Positions 5,958-15,588 of a DNA stretch of 64,000 bases are shown in pieces; positions within the stretch are counted from its first letter, which is position 1; every line of letters starts with the position of its first letter. The notes below the pieces were generated by a model. That model saw nothing but the letters and a program-made list of their open reading frames with translations. It had not been told where the DNA came from and did no database searches. Origin of the DNA: Acidobacteriota bacterium (lineage in GTDB: Bacteria; Acidobacteriota; UBA4820; DSQY01); assembly GCA_021787565.1 (NCBI GenBank), contig JAJYLT010000015.1:1-64000 (forward strand). Direction: 5' to 3'. The translations under genes and the position numbers were made by a program.

Positions 5958-8900
5958 TCATCCCACCGGCGGCGGCGTCGTGCAGATAGGGGGATCATCC
6001 TGCGTGTAGTGGTCATTCAGCGACGAGCTGACTCCCGCAGCACCATCCGAGAAGGTCGCTGACGCACCGTGGAGGTAATAGTAGGTCAGCTTGACGTTCG
6101 CGACGCTGCCGGGCGGCGAGTTGATCCGGAAGTAGCCGTTCCCACTCTCCAGAATGCCCGTTCCCGTGAAGGTAGCCCCGGCGTCGGGACCTTTGAGAAT
6201 GGTGTACGACCAGGCTCCGGTGTGGCTGTTGGCGCACATCTCCGACTTCTCCAGGTCGTCTAGGATAGATGTGTTGTACAGCGAGATGAAGACATTCACG
6301 CTGAGAGACCCCGAGCAGCCGTAAGCGTCCGTGGCCACCACGGAGAAGACGTAAGTGCCCGCCGCCGTGGGTATGCCGGAGAGCGTTGCTGTTCCGCTGC
6401 CGTTGTCCGTGAGAGTCAGCCCCGGTGGAAGGGTGCCCGAGGAGGAGAATCGGTAGGTCGCGCTGCTGCCCGTCGCGCTGAAGGTCACCGGCCCGTACGC
6501 GTCGCCCACCGCCCCGGAGGCCGGCACCGGCGTAGGGGAGGAGGTGACCGTGATCGTCGGGCAGACCACGTTCAGCGTGTAGCTCTGGCTCCCCGTGCAA
6601 TTGTCGGAATCCGTGGCCGTCACGGTGATGGGGAAGGAGCCGGTCTGCGTGGGCGTGCCGGACAGCATCCCGGCTGTGAAGCTCATGCCCGTGGGCAGGG
6701 TTCCGCTCTCACTCCAGGTAATGGTCCCGATACCCCCCGTCTGCGTGAAGGTCTGGGAATACGCCACCCCCGTCGTGCCGGAGGAAAGAGATGCTGGGCT
6801 CACCGTGATCGTGGGGCAGACAATGATCAGCGTGTAGCTCTGGCTCCCCGTGCACCCGTACTTGTCCGTGGCCGTCACGGTGATGGGGAAGGAGCCGGTC
6901 TGCCCGGGGGTGCCCGAGAGCGTCGCCGTGGAAGCGTTGAAGGTCAGGCCGGCGGGAAGGGTGCCGCTCTCGGACCAGGTGATCGCCCCCTGTCCGTTCG
7001 TCTGCGTGAAGGTCTGGGAATACGCCACCCCCGCCGTGCCGGAGGAAAGAGATGCTGGGCTCACCGTGATCGTGGGGCAGCTCGTGACCACGACGGAGTA
7101 GGCGGTGGCCCCGGCGCAGCCGTTGGCGTCGGTGGCCGTGATCGTGAACGTGAAGGACCCCGCGCCCGTCAAATTGCCGGTCAGGGCGCCGGTAGTGCTG
7201 TCGAGACTGAGGCCAGTCGGAAGAGAACCCGCGGACACCGCGAAGCCATAGGGCGTCGCGCCTCCGCTTGCGGTGACCGTCTGGCTGTACGGCTCGCCGA
7301 CAACGCCGTTTGGCAGGCTCGCGGGACCGACTGTGATGGTCGGGCAAGCATAGGTGAACTGGTCGGCCTGGGACACTGCGCTGGCTCCGAAGATGCACGT
7401 CACGGTGATGTCCACGGTCCCGGCGGCGCGTGGGGGGCTGACTGCTGTGATCTGTGTGTCCGAAACCACGCTGAAAGAGACGGCCGCGGTGCCGCCGAAA
7501 CTGACGGCGAGGGCACCCGTGAAGCCGGAGCCGGTGATCGTGATGCTCGTCCCGCCGGTCGTCGGGCCGCTCGTGGGGGCGATCCCGGTAACCGTGGGTC
7601 CGACGACCTGCGTCATGGTGAAGACGCCCGCCTCCGTGCCAGCGAGAAGGTGGGTCCGGTTGGTGGGATCCACCATGATGGCGTGGACCATGGTGTTGCT
7701 CAGCCCCGAGTTGATGGCGGTCCAGGAGGTCCCGCCATCGAGGCTCTTGTAGACGCCCGTGGGGTAGTAGGAGCACCCGCCGACTCCAATGTAAACCATC
7801 CCGGGCGTCACGGGGTCGAGGGCCACCGCGTAGACGCCCATGCAGGACAAGCCTGAATTCACGGCGGTCCAGGTCGCGCCGCCGTCGGTGGACTTCACGA
7901 CCCCGTTGGTATTGCCATAGCTGGCCGCATAGACCGTGTTCGAGTCGTAGGGTGCCACGGCGATGTTGTAGATTCCGTAATCGGGGCCGCTGTACACCGA
8001 GGTCCAGGTTGTCCCCCCGTCCGTCGTTTTGTAGATTACATCACTGAATTGGAGGCCGACGTAGACGGTGCCGCTGTGGTTCGGGTCGAAGGCCAGGCAG
8101 CAGTAGTTTGAGCCGGAGGGTAGGCCTCCGGTGCCGCCGGCGACGTTTGTCCAGGAGCTTCCGCCGTTGGTAGACTTGAAGAGGCCGTCGCCGCTGGTGC
8201 CGGCATAGAGAATCGGGGGGTTGGCCGGATCTTGCCCCACGCAGAGGATGTTGGCCAGGAGCGCCCCGTTGTTGATGTTCGTCCAGGTGGTGCCGCCGTC
8301 GGTGCTCACGTCGACGCCCGGGCCCCAAACCGCGGTGTAAAGCCGGGTCGGCGACACGCTCGCGTCGGCGATCACCGAGTTCACGGTGCTTCCGGCGAAG
8401 GCGACCTTGCTCCAGGTGGCGCCCGAGTCTGTACTTTTGTACAGGCCGTCGCCGCTGCCCGCGTACAAGGTCGAGGGGCTGGCGGGATCCACGGCCTGCG
8501 AATAAACGGTCAGGTGGGAGCCCAGGCCGAGGTTCTGAGCCGTCCAGGTGGTTCCGCCGTTCGTGGTTCCATAGATACCGCCGCTCGTGGTGCCGACGTG
8601 CAGTGCGCCGCTCGCCGCCGGGCTGGGTGCGATGGCGTTGACCTCGTTGCCCCCCAGGCCGGAGTTGATGAGGGTCCATATGCTCCCGCCGTTCGTGCCT
8701 ACCCAGAGGTTCCCCGAATAGTCTGCTGCATAGAGGTCACCGAAGGCGTCCGCCACCAGCGGAGTAGCACTCTGTCCCGCGAGCCCGGCCTGAGTCCAGC
8801 TCGTGCCCCCGTTCACGCTCGTATAGACACCGCCGCCCCATGTACCGGCATAGAGGGTTCCGGTCCCGCTATCGATGGCCAGACCCCGGACGTTGAGGTT

Positions 8901-9551
8901 ACCCAGCCCCGTGTTAACGGCGGTCCAGGTCCCGGCACCGTCGGTGCTCTTGAAAACGCCGCCGCCGTCCGTAGCCGCAAACAGGGTCTGGGGGGAACCC
9001 GGGGCCATCACCAGAACCGTGACCTGGTTGTTAGTGAGGCCGGTAGTCGCCGTGTTCCAGGTACTGCCTCCGTCGGTGCTCTTGTAGATCCCGTACCCGC
9101 GGCCGCCGCCGTACAGCGTTGAGGAGTTCGTGGGGTCGATCACGATGGTGTTGATGTAGGCGGCGGGATTGTTGAAGCCGGACCAGTTCGCCCCGCCGTT
9201 GGTGCTCTTGGCCACGCCGTACCAGGCGGCGTAGACCACGCTGGAGTTGGTGGGGTCCACGGCGATCGCGCCCACGGAATTCCAGGCAGGAACGGAGAGC
9301 GAAAGCTGGCTCCAGTTAGCCCCGCCGTCCGTCGTCTTGTAGAGCGGGCCGTACAGGATGCTCGCATAGAGCGTGTTGGCGTTGCCCGGATCCGCGGCCA
9401 TGGACACGATCGTGTTGCCGCCCACGGGTCCGCCCGTGGTCCAGGTGTTTGTCCCGGCGGAAACGGCAACCGCCCAAAGGAGCGTGAGGCCCAAAACCGC
9501 CAACATGGCCCACCGGCTTGCTTTTCGACCGAACCCAGCTCGACCTTCCAT
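5958..9551 (-). CDS. Giant secreted Asp-box / IPT / Ig-repeat protein
   Basis: The product is 1197 residues with a signal peptide (basic start, then AMLAVLGLTLLWAVAVSAG). From about residue 35 to 640 it carries many Asp-box (BNR/sortilin-like) repeats such as STDGGTTWT, a beta-propeller signature. An IPT/TIG domain follows (about 650-740). Then come about four putative Ig-like repeats that begin with CPTITV or a close variant, and a C-terminal tail without a recognised domain. The ATG at 9551 was chosen for the upstream GGAGAAAAG; the in-frame ATG at 9602 has no such site. The role is probably extracellular adhesion or glycan binding (inference); there is no cell-wall or autotransporter anchor. 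It is divergent from a BTAD regulator, which may control it. Adjacent Ig repeats are nearly identical at DNA level. Confidence 0.85.
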   Translation of the reverse strand: MEGRAGFGRKASRWAMLAVLGLTLLWAVAVSAGTNTWTTGGPVGGNTIVSMAADPGNANTLYASILYGPLYKTTDGGANWSQLSLSVPAWNSVGAIAVDPTNSSVVYAAWYGVAKSTNGGANWSGFNNPAAYINTIVIDPTNSSTLYGGGRGYGIYKSTDGGSTWNTATTGLTNNQVTVLVMAPGSPQTLFAATDGGGVFKSTDGAGTWTAVNTGLGNLNVRGLAIDSGTGTLYAGTWGGGVYTSVNGGTSWTQAGLAGQSATPLVADAFGDLYAADYSGNLWVGTNGGSIWTLINSGLGGNEVNAIAPSPAASGALHVGTTSGGIYGTTNGGTTWTAQNLGLGSHLTVYSQAVDPASPSTLYAGSGDGLYKSTDSGATWSKVAFAGSTVNSVIADASVSPTRLYTAVWGPGVDVSTDGGTTWTNINNGALLANILCVGQDPANPPILYAGTSGDGLFKSTNGGSSWTNVAGGTGGLPSGSNYCCLAFDPNHSGTVYVGLQFSDVIYKTTDGGTTWTSVYSGPDYGIYNIAVAPYDSNTVYAASYGNTNGVVKSTDGGATWTAVNSGLSCMGVYAVALDPVTPGMVYIGVGGCSYYPTGVYKSLDGGTSWTAINSGLSNTMVHAIMVDPTNRTHLLAGTEAGVFTMTQVVGPTVTGIAPTSGPTTGGTSITITGSGFTGALAVSFGGTAAVSFSVVSDTQITAVSPPRAAGTVDITVTCIFGASAVSQADQFTYACPTITVGPASLPNGVVGEPYSQTVTASGGATPYGFAVSAGSLPTGLSLDSTTGALTGNLTGAGSFTFTITATDANGCAGATAYSVVVTSCPTITVSPASLSSGTAGVAYSQTFTQTNGQGAITWSESGTLPAGLTFNASTATLSGTPGQTGSFPITVTATDKYGCTGSQSYTLIIVCPTITVSPASLSSGTTGVAYSQTFTQTGGIGTITWSESGTLPTGMSFTAGMLSGTPTQTGSFPITVTATDSDNCTGSQSYTLNVVCPTITVTSSPTPVPASGAVGDAYGPVTFSATGSSATYRFSSSGTLPPGLTLTDNGSGTATLSGIPTAAGTYVFSVVATDAYGCSGSLSVNVFISLYNTSILDDLEKSEMCANSHTGAWSYTILKGPDAGATFTGTGILESGNGYFRINSPPGSVANVKLTYYYLHGASATFSDGAAGVSSSLNDHYTQDDPPICTTPPPVG
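6564..7083 (-). repeat. Near-identical tandem DNA repeat encoding Ig-like modules
   Basis: Two adjacent units of about 255-261 bp inside the giant secreted protein gene share long identical strings. For example, GTGTAGCTCTGGCTCCCCG occurs at about 6578 and 6833, and GTCTGGGAATACGCCACCCC at 6751 and 7012. This points to recent duplication and makes the stretch prone to unequal recombination or assembly collapse. Confidence 0.7.
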
Positions 9552-9614
9552 CTCTTTTCTCCTTTGCTGGTCTCTTGATCCTTTGCCGGCGTTTCTGCGC
9601 AATGCAGGCCCACC

Positions 9615-9643
9615 TTGCCACTTTCACCGTGGCCAGCTACAAT
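9615..9643 (+). promoter_or_regulatory. Promoter of the BTAD regulator with overlapping inverted repeat
   Basis: TTGCCA (9615-9620), a 17-base spacer and TACAAT (9638-9643) lie 79 bases before the regulator's ATG. An inverted repeat GCCAC-N7-GTGGC (9617-9633) covers the -35 box and spacer and could be an operator. The same 170-base gap must also hold the promoter of the divergent secreted-protein gene, which I could not place. Confidence 0.55.
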
Positions 9644-9721
9644 GAGTGTACAGGTGGAGCGTGGCGGAATCGTGCTCCCATCGTTGCAACAGGTCATCGT
9701 CACATTGGGAGGGGGTAAGCC

Positions 9722-12700
9722 ATGGGCCAAGGGCGGCGAGCGCGCGAGGGACTAAGGCTCTTTCTGTTCGGCCCGTTTGAGGCGACGCTGAACGGCGCCC
9801 CCATCACATCCTTCCGGTCCAACCAAGCGCGGGCCTTCCTCTCTTATCTCGCGATGGAACCGAACGTGCCCCACTCGCGCGAGGCCCTGGCCGAACTTTT
9901 TTGGCCGGAGAGACCGCACCCCCTTGGACGCAACAACGTCCGCTTCACCCTTTCCAACATTCGCCAAGCCCTGGGCGACCGAGGAGCACGCTCGCCTTTT
10001 CTCCTCGTGACCCGGAACACGGTGAGATTCCAGTGCGATAGAAACGCCTGGGTCGACGCGGCGGCGTTCGAGGCCGCGTGCCAGTGCCCCGACTTGGCTC
10101 AGGCTGAAACGGCCCTAAGACTCTGGCGCGGCGGCTTCTTGGAGGGCGCCGTCGCAAACGTGAGCCCGCCCTTTGAGGAATGGGTTCGCCTCCAGCAAGG
10201 ACGGATGGAACGGGCCCTCGCCACCCTCCTTCAACGGCTGGGAAGACGCTACGAAAACCTCGGCGATCCTCACCGCGCCTGTTCCATGGCGGTGCGGCGC
10301 GCGGAGCTGGATCCTTGGGACGAAGAGGCGCACCGGGACGTGATGCGGCTCCTTGCCGCCGACGGCCGGCGGCACCAAGCGGCGGCCCACTACGAGGCCT
10401 ACCGGACAGCTTTGGCTCACGGTGCGGATCTCAAGCCCGCCAAGGAGACCACGGCGCTCCTGGAGTCCATCCGAAAGGGTGCCGTAGTCGCTTCGGCGCC
10501 CGTGGCCGACACGCCGCCGAACCGCATCCCCGGCATGCAACCTGCCCTCTGGAAACAACTCTCCCTCACGCCCGCGTCCCCGTGCGTCGGCCGGAATGAA
10601 GAACTCCATACCCTCCACGGCTGGCTCGGCGAAGCGGCCCGTGGCCACGGCCGCGTCGCCTTCATTACGGGCGAGGCCGGCGCCGGCAAAACCGTCCTGG
10701 CCGGCGCCTTTGTGTGCCGCGCCCTGGACCGGCACCCCGAGATCATCGTTTCCTTCGGCGGATGCGACGGTCTGGGCGGGGCAGGCATTCCCTACCAGCC
10801 CTTCGGTGAGGCTCTTCGGCTGCTGGCAGGCGACGCGGCCGCCCGACGCGCCGACGGGCTCATGGTGAGGGAGGCCGCGAGGCAATTGGCCCAGACTGCC
10901 TCCACCATGCTGGACATTCTGCGCATGGAGGGGCCCACTCTCCTGGGCACACTCGTCCCCGAGCCCTCCGGCGCGGGTGGCAGCGCTCAGGGTCCCGCGA
11001 GGAACCGCATATCCCCTGAGCCCCACTCCGGGCCTGGGCGCGGGGAGAACGGAACCAAGCTCCCGCCGGCCAACCCCGGCAGTCCGCAGATCGTTCCTCA
11101 GGTGCTCGCCGTACTGAAGGCTCTGTGTCGTCACCAGCCGGTCCTTCTGGTGCTCGACGATCTCCAATGGACCGACGCCAAATCTCTCTCACTGCTCTTT
11201 CACATCAGCCGGCAGTTGCGCGACTCAAGGCTTCTTCTCCTCGGGCTCTTCCGGCCCGTGGATGAATCGCAGCATGGCCTAACCGGCGGCCCTTCTCTTC
11301 CCTCCGTCGTCAACGAATGCCAGCGCCTCTTCGGAGACGTCGTCCTGGACCTTGGCAAAGCCCAGCACGAGCGCTTCATGGAAGCAGTGGTAGACCTGGA
11401 ACCCAACCGGTTGGGCCCGGCCTTCAGACAGAAGCTCTTCCGGCAGACTGGGGGAAACGCTCTTTTTACCGTGGAACTCTTGAAGGACCTCAAGGAGTGT
11501 GGAGGCCTCACGAGAAACGATGAGAGTCTCTGGATCGAAGGCCCGACACTGCACTTGGCGAGATTGCCGGCTCGCATCGAAGGAGTCTTCGCGGAGAGGG
11601 TCGCCAAGCTGCCCGCTCTGGGTCAGCGCCTCTTGGAAGGGGCGAGCGTCCTGGGCGAGCGCTTCACCGCGGAGGATGCGGCCTCCCTTGCGGGCTGCAG
11701 CCTGGAGGAAGGCCTTCAAATACTGAAGACCCTCGTGGAGGACGGCCAACCCATGGTGCAAGCGGAAGGGCTGGTGTGGACCCTGTCCCGTCCGAAGGTG
11801 TCCTTTCGCTTCAGGCATGTTCTCTTCCAGCGTTACCTCCACGATCGCATCAACCCCATTGCCCGATCGCTCCTGCACGCCCGTGCCGCTGACGCGCTCC
11901 TGTCTTCCGGCGGCCATGGGACCGATGCCATGGAGGCCCTTGCCCCCGCCTTGTCTCGCCACTATGAGGCTTCCGGGCGGCTGCGCGAGGCCGCCGCGTG
12001 CCGCGCCGTCCTGGGGCGGCGCGCCCTAGCGCTTTCCGCTCACGAAGAAGCCCTCGCTCATTTTGAACGCGGTCTGGCCATGCTGGCCGGGCTTCGCCCT
12101 TCCGCCGAGCGAGACCGAGAGGAGTTGAACCTGCTGTTCGGCTCGAGCCTTGCCCACCTGGGGCGGGGATGGATCAGCCCAGAGAGGGTCGGCATCTGCG
12201 GGCGAGCACACGATCTCGCGCTCCGGCTCGGAGCACACCGCCAGGCCTTCCAGGCGGCCCTCCACCTGACAGACATCCACCGGGCCGCCGGCCATAAGGA
12301 GGAGGCCATGGCGTGGTGCGGCCGCGCTCGGGACTTGGCGCTGCAAGCAGGGGGCGGAATCCTGGCAGCCATGGCGGATTCCTCGGCAGGCATCACCTAC
12401 GCCCTGTTCGGAGATCTCGGGGAGGCTCGACGTCACCTCGAACAGGTTCCCTCGCCCCTCGCGCCTGAGGACGGCCTCCTCGCCGTTGAAATGACCGGCC
12501 TTATCGCCAACGTTTCGGCGCAGGCCTGGCTGGCCTCCGTCCTGGCCCTGCTGGGCGAGTTCGGTGAAGCCAGCCACCGAATTGGCGAGGCCCTCTCGCA
12601 GGCCTCCTCCTCGAATCATCCGTTCTCCGAAGGCCAGGCTCTTTTAGCGGCAGGGTTGCAGGCCCGCTGGATACTGCGGGACGAACAGGGTGTTCGCACG

Positions 12701-13300
12701 GCAGCCGCGGCCCTCCACCGGCTTGCCAGCAGACACCATCTCGATCTGTTCTCCTCCTGGGCCCGTCTTTTCGGGGGATGGTGCGATGCCCTCAATGGAG
12801 GCGGTCCCAAAAGCATTTCTCAGATGGAGCGAGCCGTCGGCAGCTGGCGTGAATCGGGCGCGCACACCGGGCTGCCGCAGCAGTTGCTCGTGCTCGCGCA
12901 GGCCCAGGAGGCCCAGGGAGAGTACCTCCGCGCCTTGCCGATCCTTGAAGAGGCCATGGCCATCGTCGAAGAGACGGACCTTCGCTCCATGAGTCCGGAG
13001 ATCTTGCGGATGCAAGGCGTCTGTCGTTGGGCTCTGGCCAGAACCTGGACGGAAAGGGGCAAGGAGGAGGAGGAGGCCGAAGCGCTCTTCATGCGGAGTT
13101 TGGCCGAGGCCGACCGCATGGGCACCCGTGCGTGGTCCTTGCGCACGAGCGCGAGCCTTGCCCGCCTCCTCGAAGAGACAGGGCGCCCCCGCGAGGGACG
13201 GCGGATCCTTCAGGAAGTGCTCGCGGGGTTCCCGCCCAACCTGGCGACCCCCGATCTTGATGCCGCCAGGGGCATCCTGAATGCCTTCTGCGTGGCCTGA
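9722..13300 (+). CDS. SARP/BTAD-type regulator with AAA ATPase and TPR-like C-terminus
   Basis: This 1192-residue protein has three parts. An OmpR-like winged helix and bacterial transcriptional activator domain (BTAD) occupy about residues 10-250 (LFGPFEATLNG, then LAELFWPE and NNVRFTLSNIRQALGD). A STAND-type ATPase follows, with Walker A GEAGAGKT at 317-324 and Walker B VLLVLDDLQWTD near 475. A long alpha-helical, TPR-like region runs from about 780 to the end. Such proteins are signal-gated transcription activators; the C-terminal repeats usually sense a ligand or partner. No LuxR-type HTH is seen at the C-terminus. The start is supported by GGAGGGGG upstream. Its divergent position makes the giant secreted protein the obvious candidate target (inference). 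Confidence 0.88.
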   Translation: MGQGRRAREGLRLFLFGPFEATLNGAPITSFRSNQARAFLSYLAMEPNVPHSREALAELFWPERPHPLGRNNVRFTLSNIRQALGDRGARSPFLLVTRNTVRFQCDRNAWVDAAAFEAACQCPDLAQAETALRLWRGGFLEGAVANVSPPFEEWVRLQQGRMERALATLLQRLGRRYENLGDPHRACSMAVRRAELDPWDEEAHRDVMRLLAADGRRHQAAAHYEAYRTALAHGADLKPAKETTALLESIRKGAVVASAPVADTPPNRIPGMQPALWKQLSLTPASPCVGRNEELHTLHGWLGEAARGHGRVAFITGEAGAGKTVLAGAFVCRALDRHPEIIVSFGGCDGLGGAGIPYQPFGEALRLLAGDAAARRADGLMVREAARQLAQTASTMLDILRMEGPTLLGTLVPEPSGAGGSAQGPARNRISPEPHSGPGRGENGTKLPPANPGSPQIVPQVLAVLKALCRHQPVLLVLDDLQWTDAKSLSLLFHISRQLRDSRLLLLGLFRPVDESQHGLTGGPSLPSVVNECQRLFGDVVLDLGKAQHERFMEAVVDLEPNRLGPAFRQKLFRQTGGNALFTVELLKDLKECGGLTRNDESLWIEGPTLHLARLPARIEGVFAERVAKLPALGQRLLEGASVLGERFTAEDAASLAGCSLEEGLQILKTLVEDGQPMVQAEGLVWTLSRPKVSFRFRHVLFQRYLHDRINPIARSLLHARAADALLSSGGHGTDAMEALAPALSRHYEASGRLREAAACRAVLGRRALALSAHEEALAHFERGLAMLAGLRPSAERDREELNLLFGSSLAHLGRGWISPERVGICGRAHDLALRLGAHRQAFQAALHLTDIHRAAGHKEEAMAWCGRARDLALQAGGGILAAMADSSAGITYALFGDLGEARRHLEQVPSPLAPEDGLLAVEMTGLIANVSAQAWLASVLALLGEFGEASHRIGEALSQASSSNHPFSEGQALLAAGLQARWILRDEQGVRTAAAALHRLASRHHLDLFSSWARLFGGWCDALNGGGPKSISQMERAVGSWRESGAHTGLPQQLLVLAQAQEAQGEYLRALPILEEAMAIVEETDLRSMSPEILRMQGVCRWALARTWTERGKEEEEAEALFMRSLAEADRMGTRAWSLRTSASLARLLEETGRPREGRRILQEVLAGFPPNLATPDLDAARGILNAFCVA

Positions 13301-13546
13301 TCAGGGCCGAATCAGAGGATCTCTCGTCGTGTCGTAGATGGCCCGGCATCTTCCAGGACGGCTTCCATGAGGGTATGTCCGCTAGGCAACCCAGCCTCTC
13401 ACCAGTCAACTACAACAGTGCCGAGCAAGTGGAGGGTCCATACGCGCGAAGGGTACGGCGCGCGTACCGTACCGGTGGGAGTTCATGAAGGAGGGATAGG
13501 GATCGTGGGCTGTCCTCGCTCACCGCTCCAGTCTCGCATCTTTGCC

Positions 13547-14824
13547 CTAGTGCACGGAGCAGGAGATGCAGGGGTCGTAGGCGCGGATGAGCATGGAGCA
13601 GAGTCGCTCCATGCGGGCGTCGTCGGCGCCGTCGGCGGCGAGGTCGAGGGCGAGGCGCTTCAGGTCGTGCTGGATGTTCAGGTTGTTCTGCGTCGTGGGG
13701 ATGATGCAGTTGGCGCGCACGACGCGCCCCTCGCCGTCGTAGTCGTAGTGGTGGTAGAGGATGCCCCGGGGCACCTCCACCGCGCCGACGCCCTCCCCCT
13801 CGCGGGGCGACACCTCGGCCATGGTCTGGACCGACTCGGGCTCGGCGAGCAGATCCTCGATCAGGGCGATCGACTCGTGCACCACGTGGATGCTCTCCAC
13901 GAGCTGGGCGAGGTTGTTCTTGAAGGGGTTGTGGCAGTCGGGCCCGAGCCCCAGCTCTTCGGCGGCCGCGCGCGCCGCCGGGTGGAGGAAGCGGTGGTTG
14001 TTGTTCCAGCGGGCGAGGGCGCCCACGGCGAAGGACTCCCGGGACAGGCGGCAGAGCTTCGAGGTGTTGCGCTCGTCCACGAACTCGTTGGTCATCCGGA
14101 GGTAGTCGCCCTCGGCGCGCTCGACGCCGTCGGACGAGAGGAGGGCGCCCCCGATCCACGGGTAGCTCCCCTCCCCCTTCAGGGAGACGAACTCCGTCTC
14201 CCTAGAGAAGGCCGGCATCTCGAACCCCTTGAACAGCTCGGCCACGGCGGCCAGGTCCTTCACGGCCCCCGCCAGCTCCGCCTTGAGGGAGGCCAGCTCG
14301 CGCCTGTCGGGGAAGACGGCCATGCCGCCCACCTGGATGGAGACGGGGTGCGTCGCCCGGCCGGCCACGACCTCGCACAAACGGTTGGCGACGCCCTTGA
14401 GGCGGGCCGCGAGGGTCACCGTGGAGGGGGAGCTCTCGAGGAGCGGCAGGACGCTCGGCAGGCCGAGGAAGTCGGGCGCGGCCAGGAAGAGCAGGTGCAG
14501 GACGTGGCTCTGGAGCGTCTCGCCGTGCTTGGCCAGGAGCCGAAGCTTCGCGGCGGTCTCGGGGATCTCCACGCCGAAGGCCCGCTCCGTGGCCCTCACG
14601 CTCGCAAGCGCGTGGCCGATGGAGCAGATGCCGCAGATGCGCGCCGTCAGGATGGCCGCCGAGGTGTAGTGCTTGCCCTTGAGCATGACCTCGAAGAATC
14701 GGGGCGTCTCGACCACGTCCCAGTGCACCTCCTGGAGCTGCCCGTTCACCACGCGCACCAGGAGGTCGCCGTGGCCCTCCACGCGCGTGAGGGGATGGAT
14801 GCGGATGTTCAGATCGACGTTCAT
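13547..14824 (-). CDS. hydA: [NiFe] hydrogenase large subunit (group 3b-like, alpha)
   Basis: This 425-residue catalytic subunit binds the NiFe(CN)2CO centre. The N-terminal ligand motif RICGICSIGH lies at about 62-71 (Cys64, Cys67) and the C-terminal motif DPCISCSVH forms the last nine residues. The protein stops directly at that His. Most large subunits carry a C-terminal extension removed by a maturation endopeptidase after this His/Arg, so this one appears already mature-length. The ATG at 14824 overlaps the small-subunit stop as ATGA. Last gene of a four-gene operon whose partners match the sulfhydrogenase / NAD(P)-linked bidirectional hydrogenases. No hyp maturation genes or endopeptidase are in the window. 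Confidence 0.92.
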   Translation of the reverse strand: MNVDLNIRIHPLTRVEGHGDLLVRVVNGQLQEVHWDVVETPRFFEVMLKGKHYTSAAILTARICGICSIGHALASVRATERAFGVEIPETAAKLRLLAKHGETLQSHVLHLLFLAAPDFLGLPSVLPLLESSPSTVTLAARLKGVANRLCEVVAGRATHPVSIQVGGMAVFPDRRELASLKAELAGAVKDLAAVAELFKGFEMPAFSRETEFVSLKGEGSYPWIGGALLSSDGVERAEGDYLRMTNEFVDERNTSKLCRLSRESFAVGALARWNNNHRFLHPAARAAAEELGLGPDCHNPFKNNLAQLVESIHVVHESIALIEDLLAEPESVQTMAEVSPREGEGVGAVEVPRGILYHHYDYDGEGRVVRANCIIPTTQNNLNIQHDLKRLALDLAADGADDARMERLCSMLIRAYDPCISCSVH

Positions 14825-15588
14825 CGGGTCCCTCCCACCACGACGCCCTCGAATCCCCCGAAGAAGGCCATGCGCTCGTTGATCTCCTGGTCCGTGAAGC
14901 CGCGCTCCCTCGCCAGCGCGAAGAACTCCTCCAGGTTCGGCGCCTCCGCCGGCCCACGGCAGCCCCAGCAGCCGAGGCCTCCCGCGGGGCAGGGCGCCTC
15001 GCATCCGGCGCGGACGATGGGGCCGAGGCAGAGCTGGCCCTTCTCCATCAGGCAGGTGGTGAAGCGCTGCTTGCACTCCACGCACACGGGGTAGGCGTGG
15101 AAGGCGAAGGGCACGTCCAGCACGAGGTGCCGCACGATGCGCTCCACCTCGTCCTTGGAGACGGGGCAGCCGGGGATCTCCAGGTCTACGGGCACCACCT
15201 CCTTGACGGACCGCACGGGCAGTGTCTCCTTGGGGGTCCGGCCGTAGATTTCGGCGTTGGCCGCGCCGAGGTCGTAGGCGTTCTTCATCCGGTTGACGCC
15301 GCCGAAGCAGGCGCAGCTACCCAATGCGACGAGGAGGCGGGCCTTCCCGCGGATCGCCTTCAGGCGCTCCACCTCGTCGCTCCGGCTGATGGCCCCCTCC
15401 ACGAAGGCGATCTCGTAGTCCTCCCCTGCCCCCGTGGCGATCTCCCGGAAGTTGACGATCTCCACGGCGTTCAGGAAAGGGACGAGGGTCTCCTCCTTGT
15501 TGGCGAGCTGGAGCTCACAGCCTTCGCAGTCGGTGAAGTCGAAGACCGCGATCCGGGGACGGGGGGAATCGATGTGCAGGTATCGCAT
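14821..15588 (-). CDS. hydD: [NiFe] hydrogenase small subunit (group 3b-like, delta)
   Basis: This 255-residue subunit carries electrons away from the NiFe site through iron-sulfur clusters. The proximal-cluster ligands are visible as CEGC (Cys21, Cys24), GSCACFGG and GCPVS. A Cys-rich C-terminal half (VCVECKQRF, then LCLGPIVRAGCEAPCPAGG and GCWGC) supplies ligands for further clusters. There is no Tat signal peptide, consistent with a cytoplasmic group 3 enzyme. The ATG at 15588 overlaps the upstream gene's TGA by one base, and its own stop overlaps the large-subunit start, so translation is probably coupled. The longer upstream frame overlaps the flavoprotein gene and is rejected. Confidence 0.92.
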   Translation of the reverse strand: MRYLHIDSPRPRIAVFDFTDCEGCELQLANKEETLVPFLNAVEIVNFREIATGAGEDYEIAFVEGAISRSDEVERLKAIRGKARLLVALGSCACFGGVNRMKNAYDLGAANAEIYGRTPKETLPVRSVKEVVPVDLEIPGCPVSKDEVERIVRHLVLDVPFAFHAYPVCVECKQRFTTCLMEKGQLCLGPIVRAGCEAPCPAGGLGCWGCRGPAEAPNLEEFFALARERGFTDQEINERMAFFGGFEGVVVGGTR

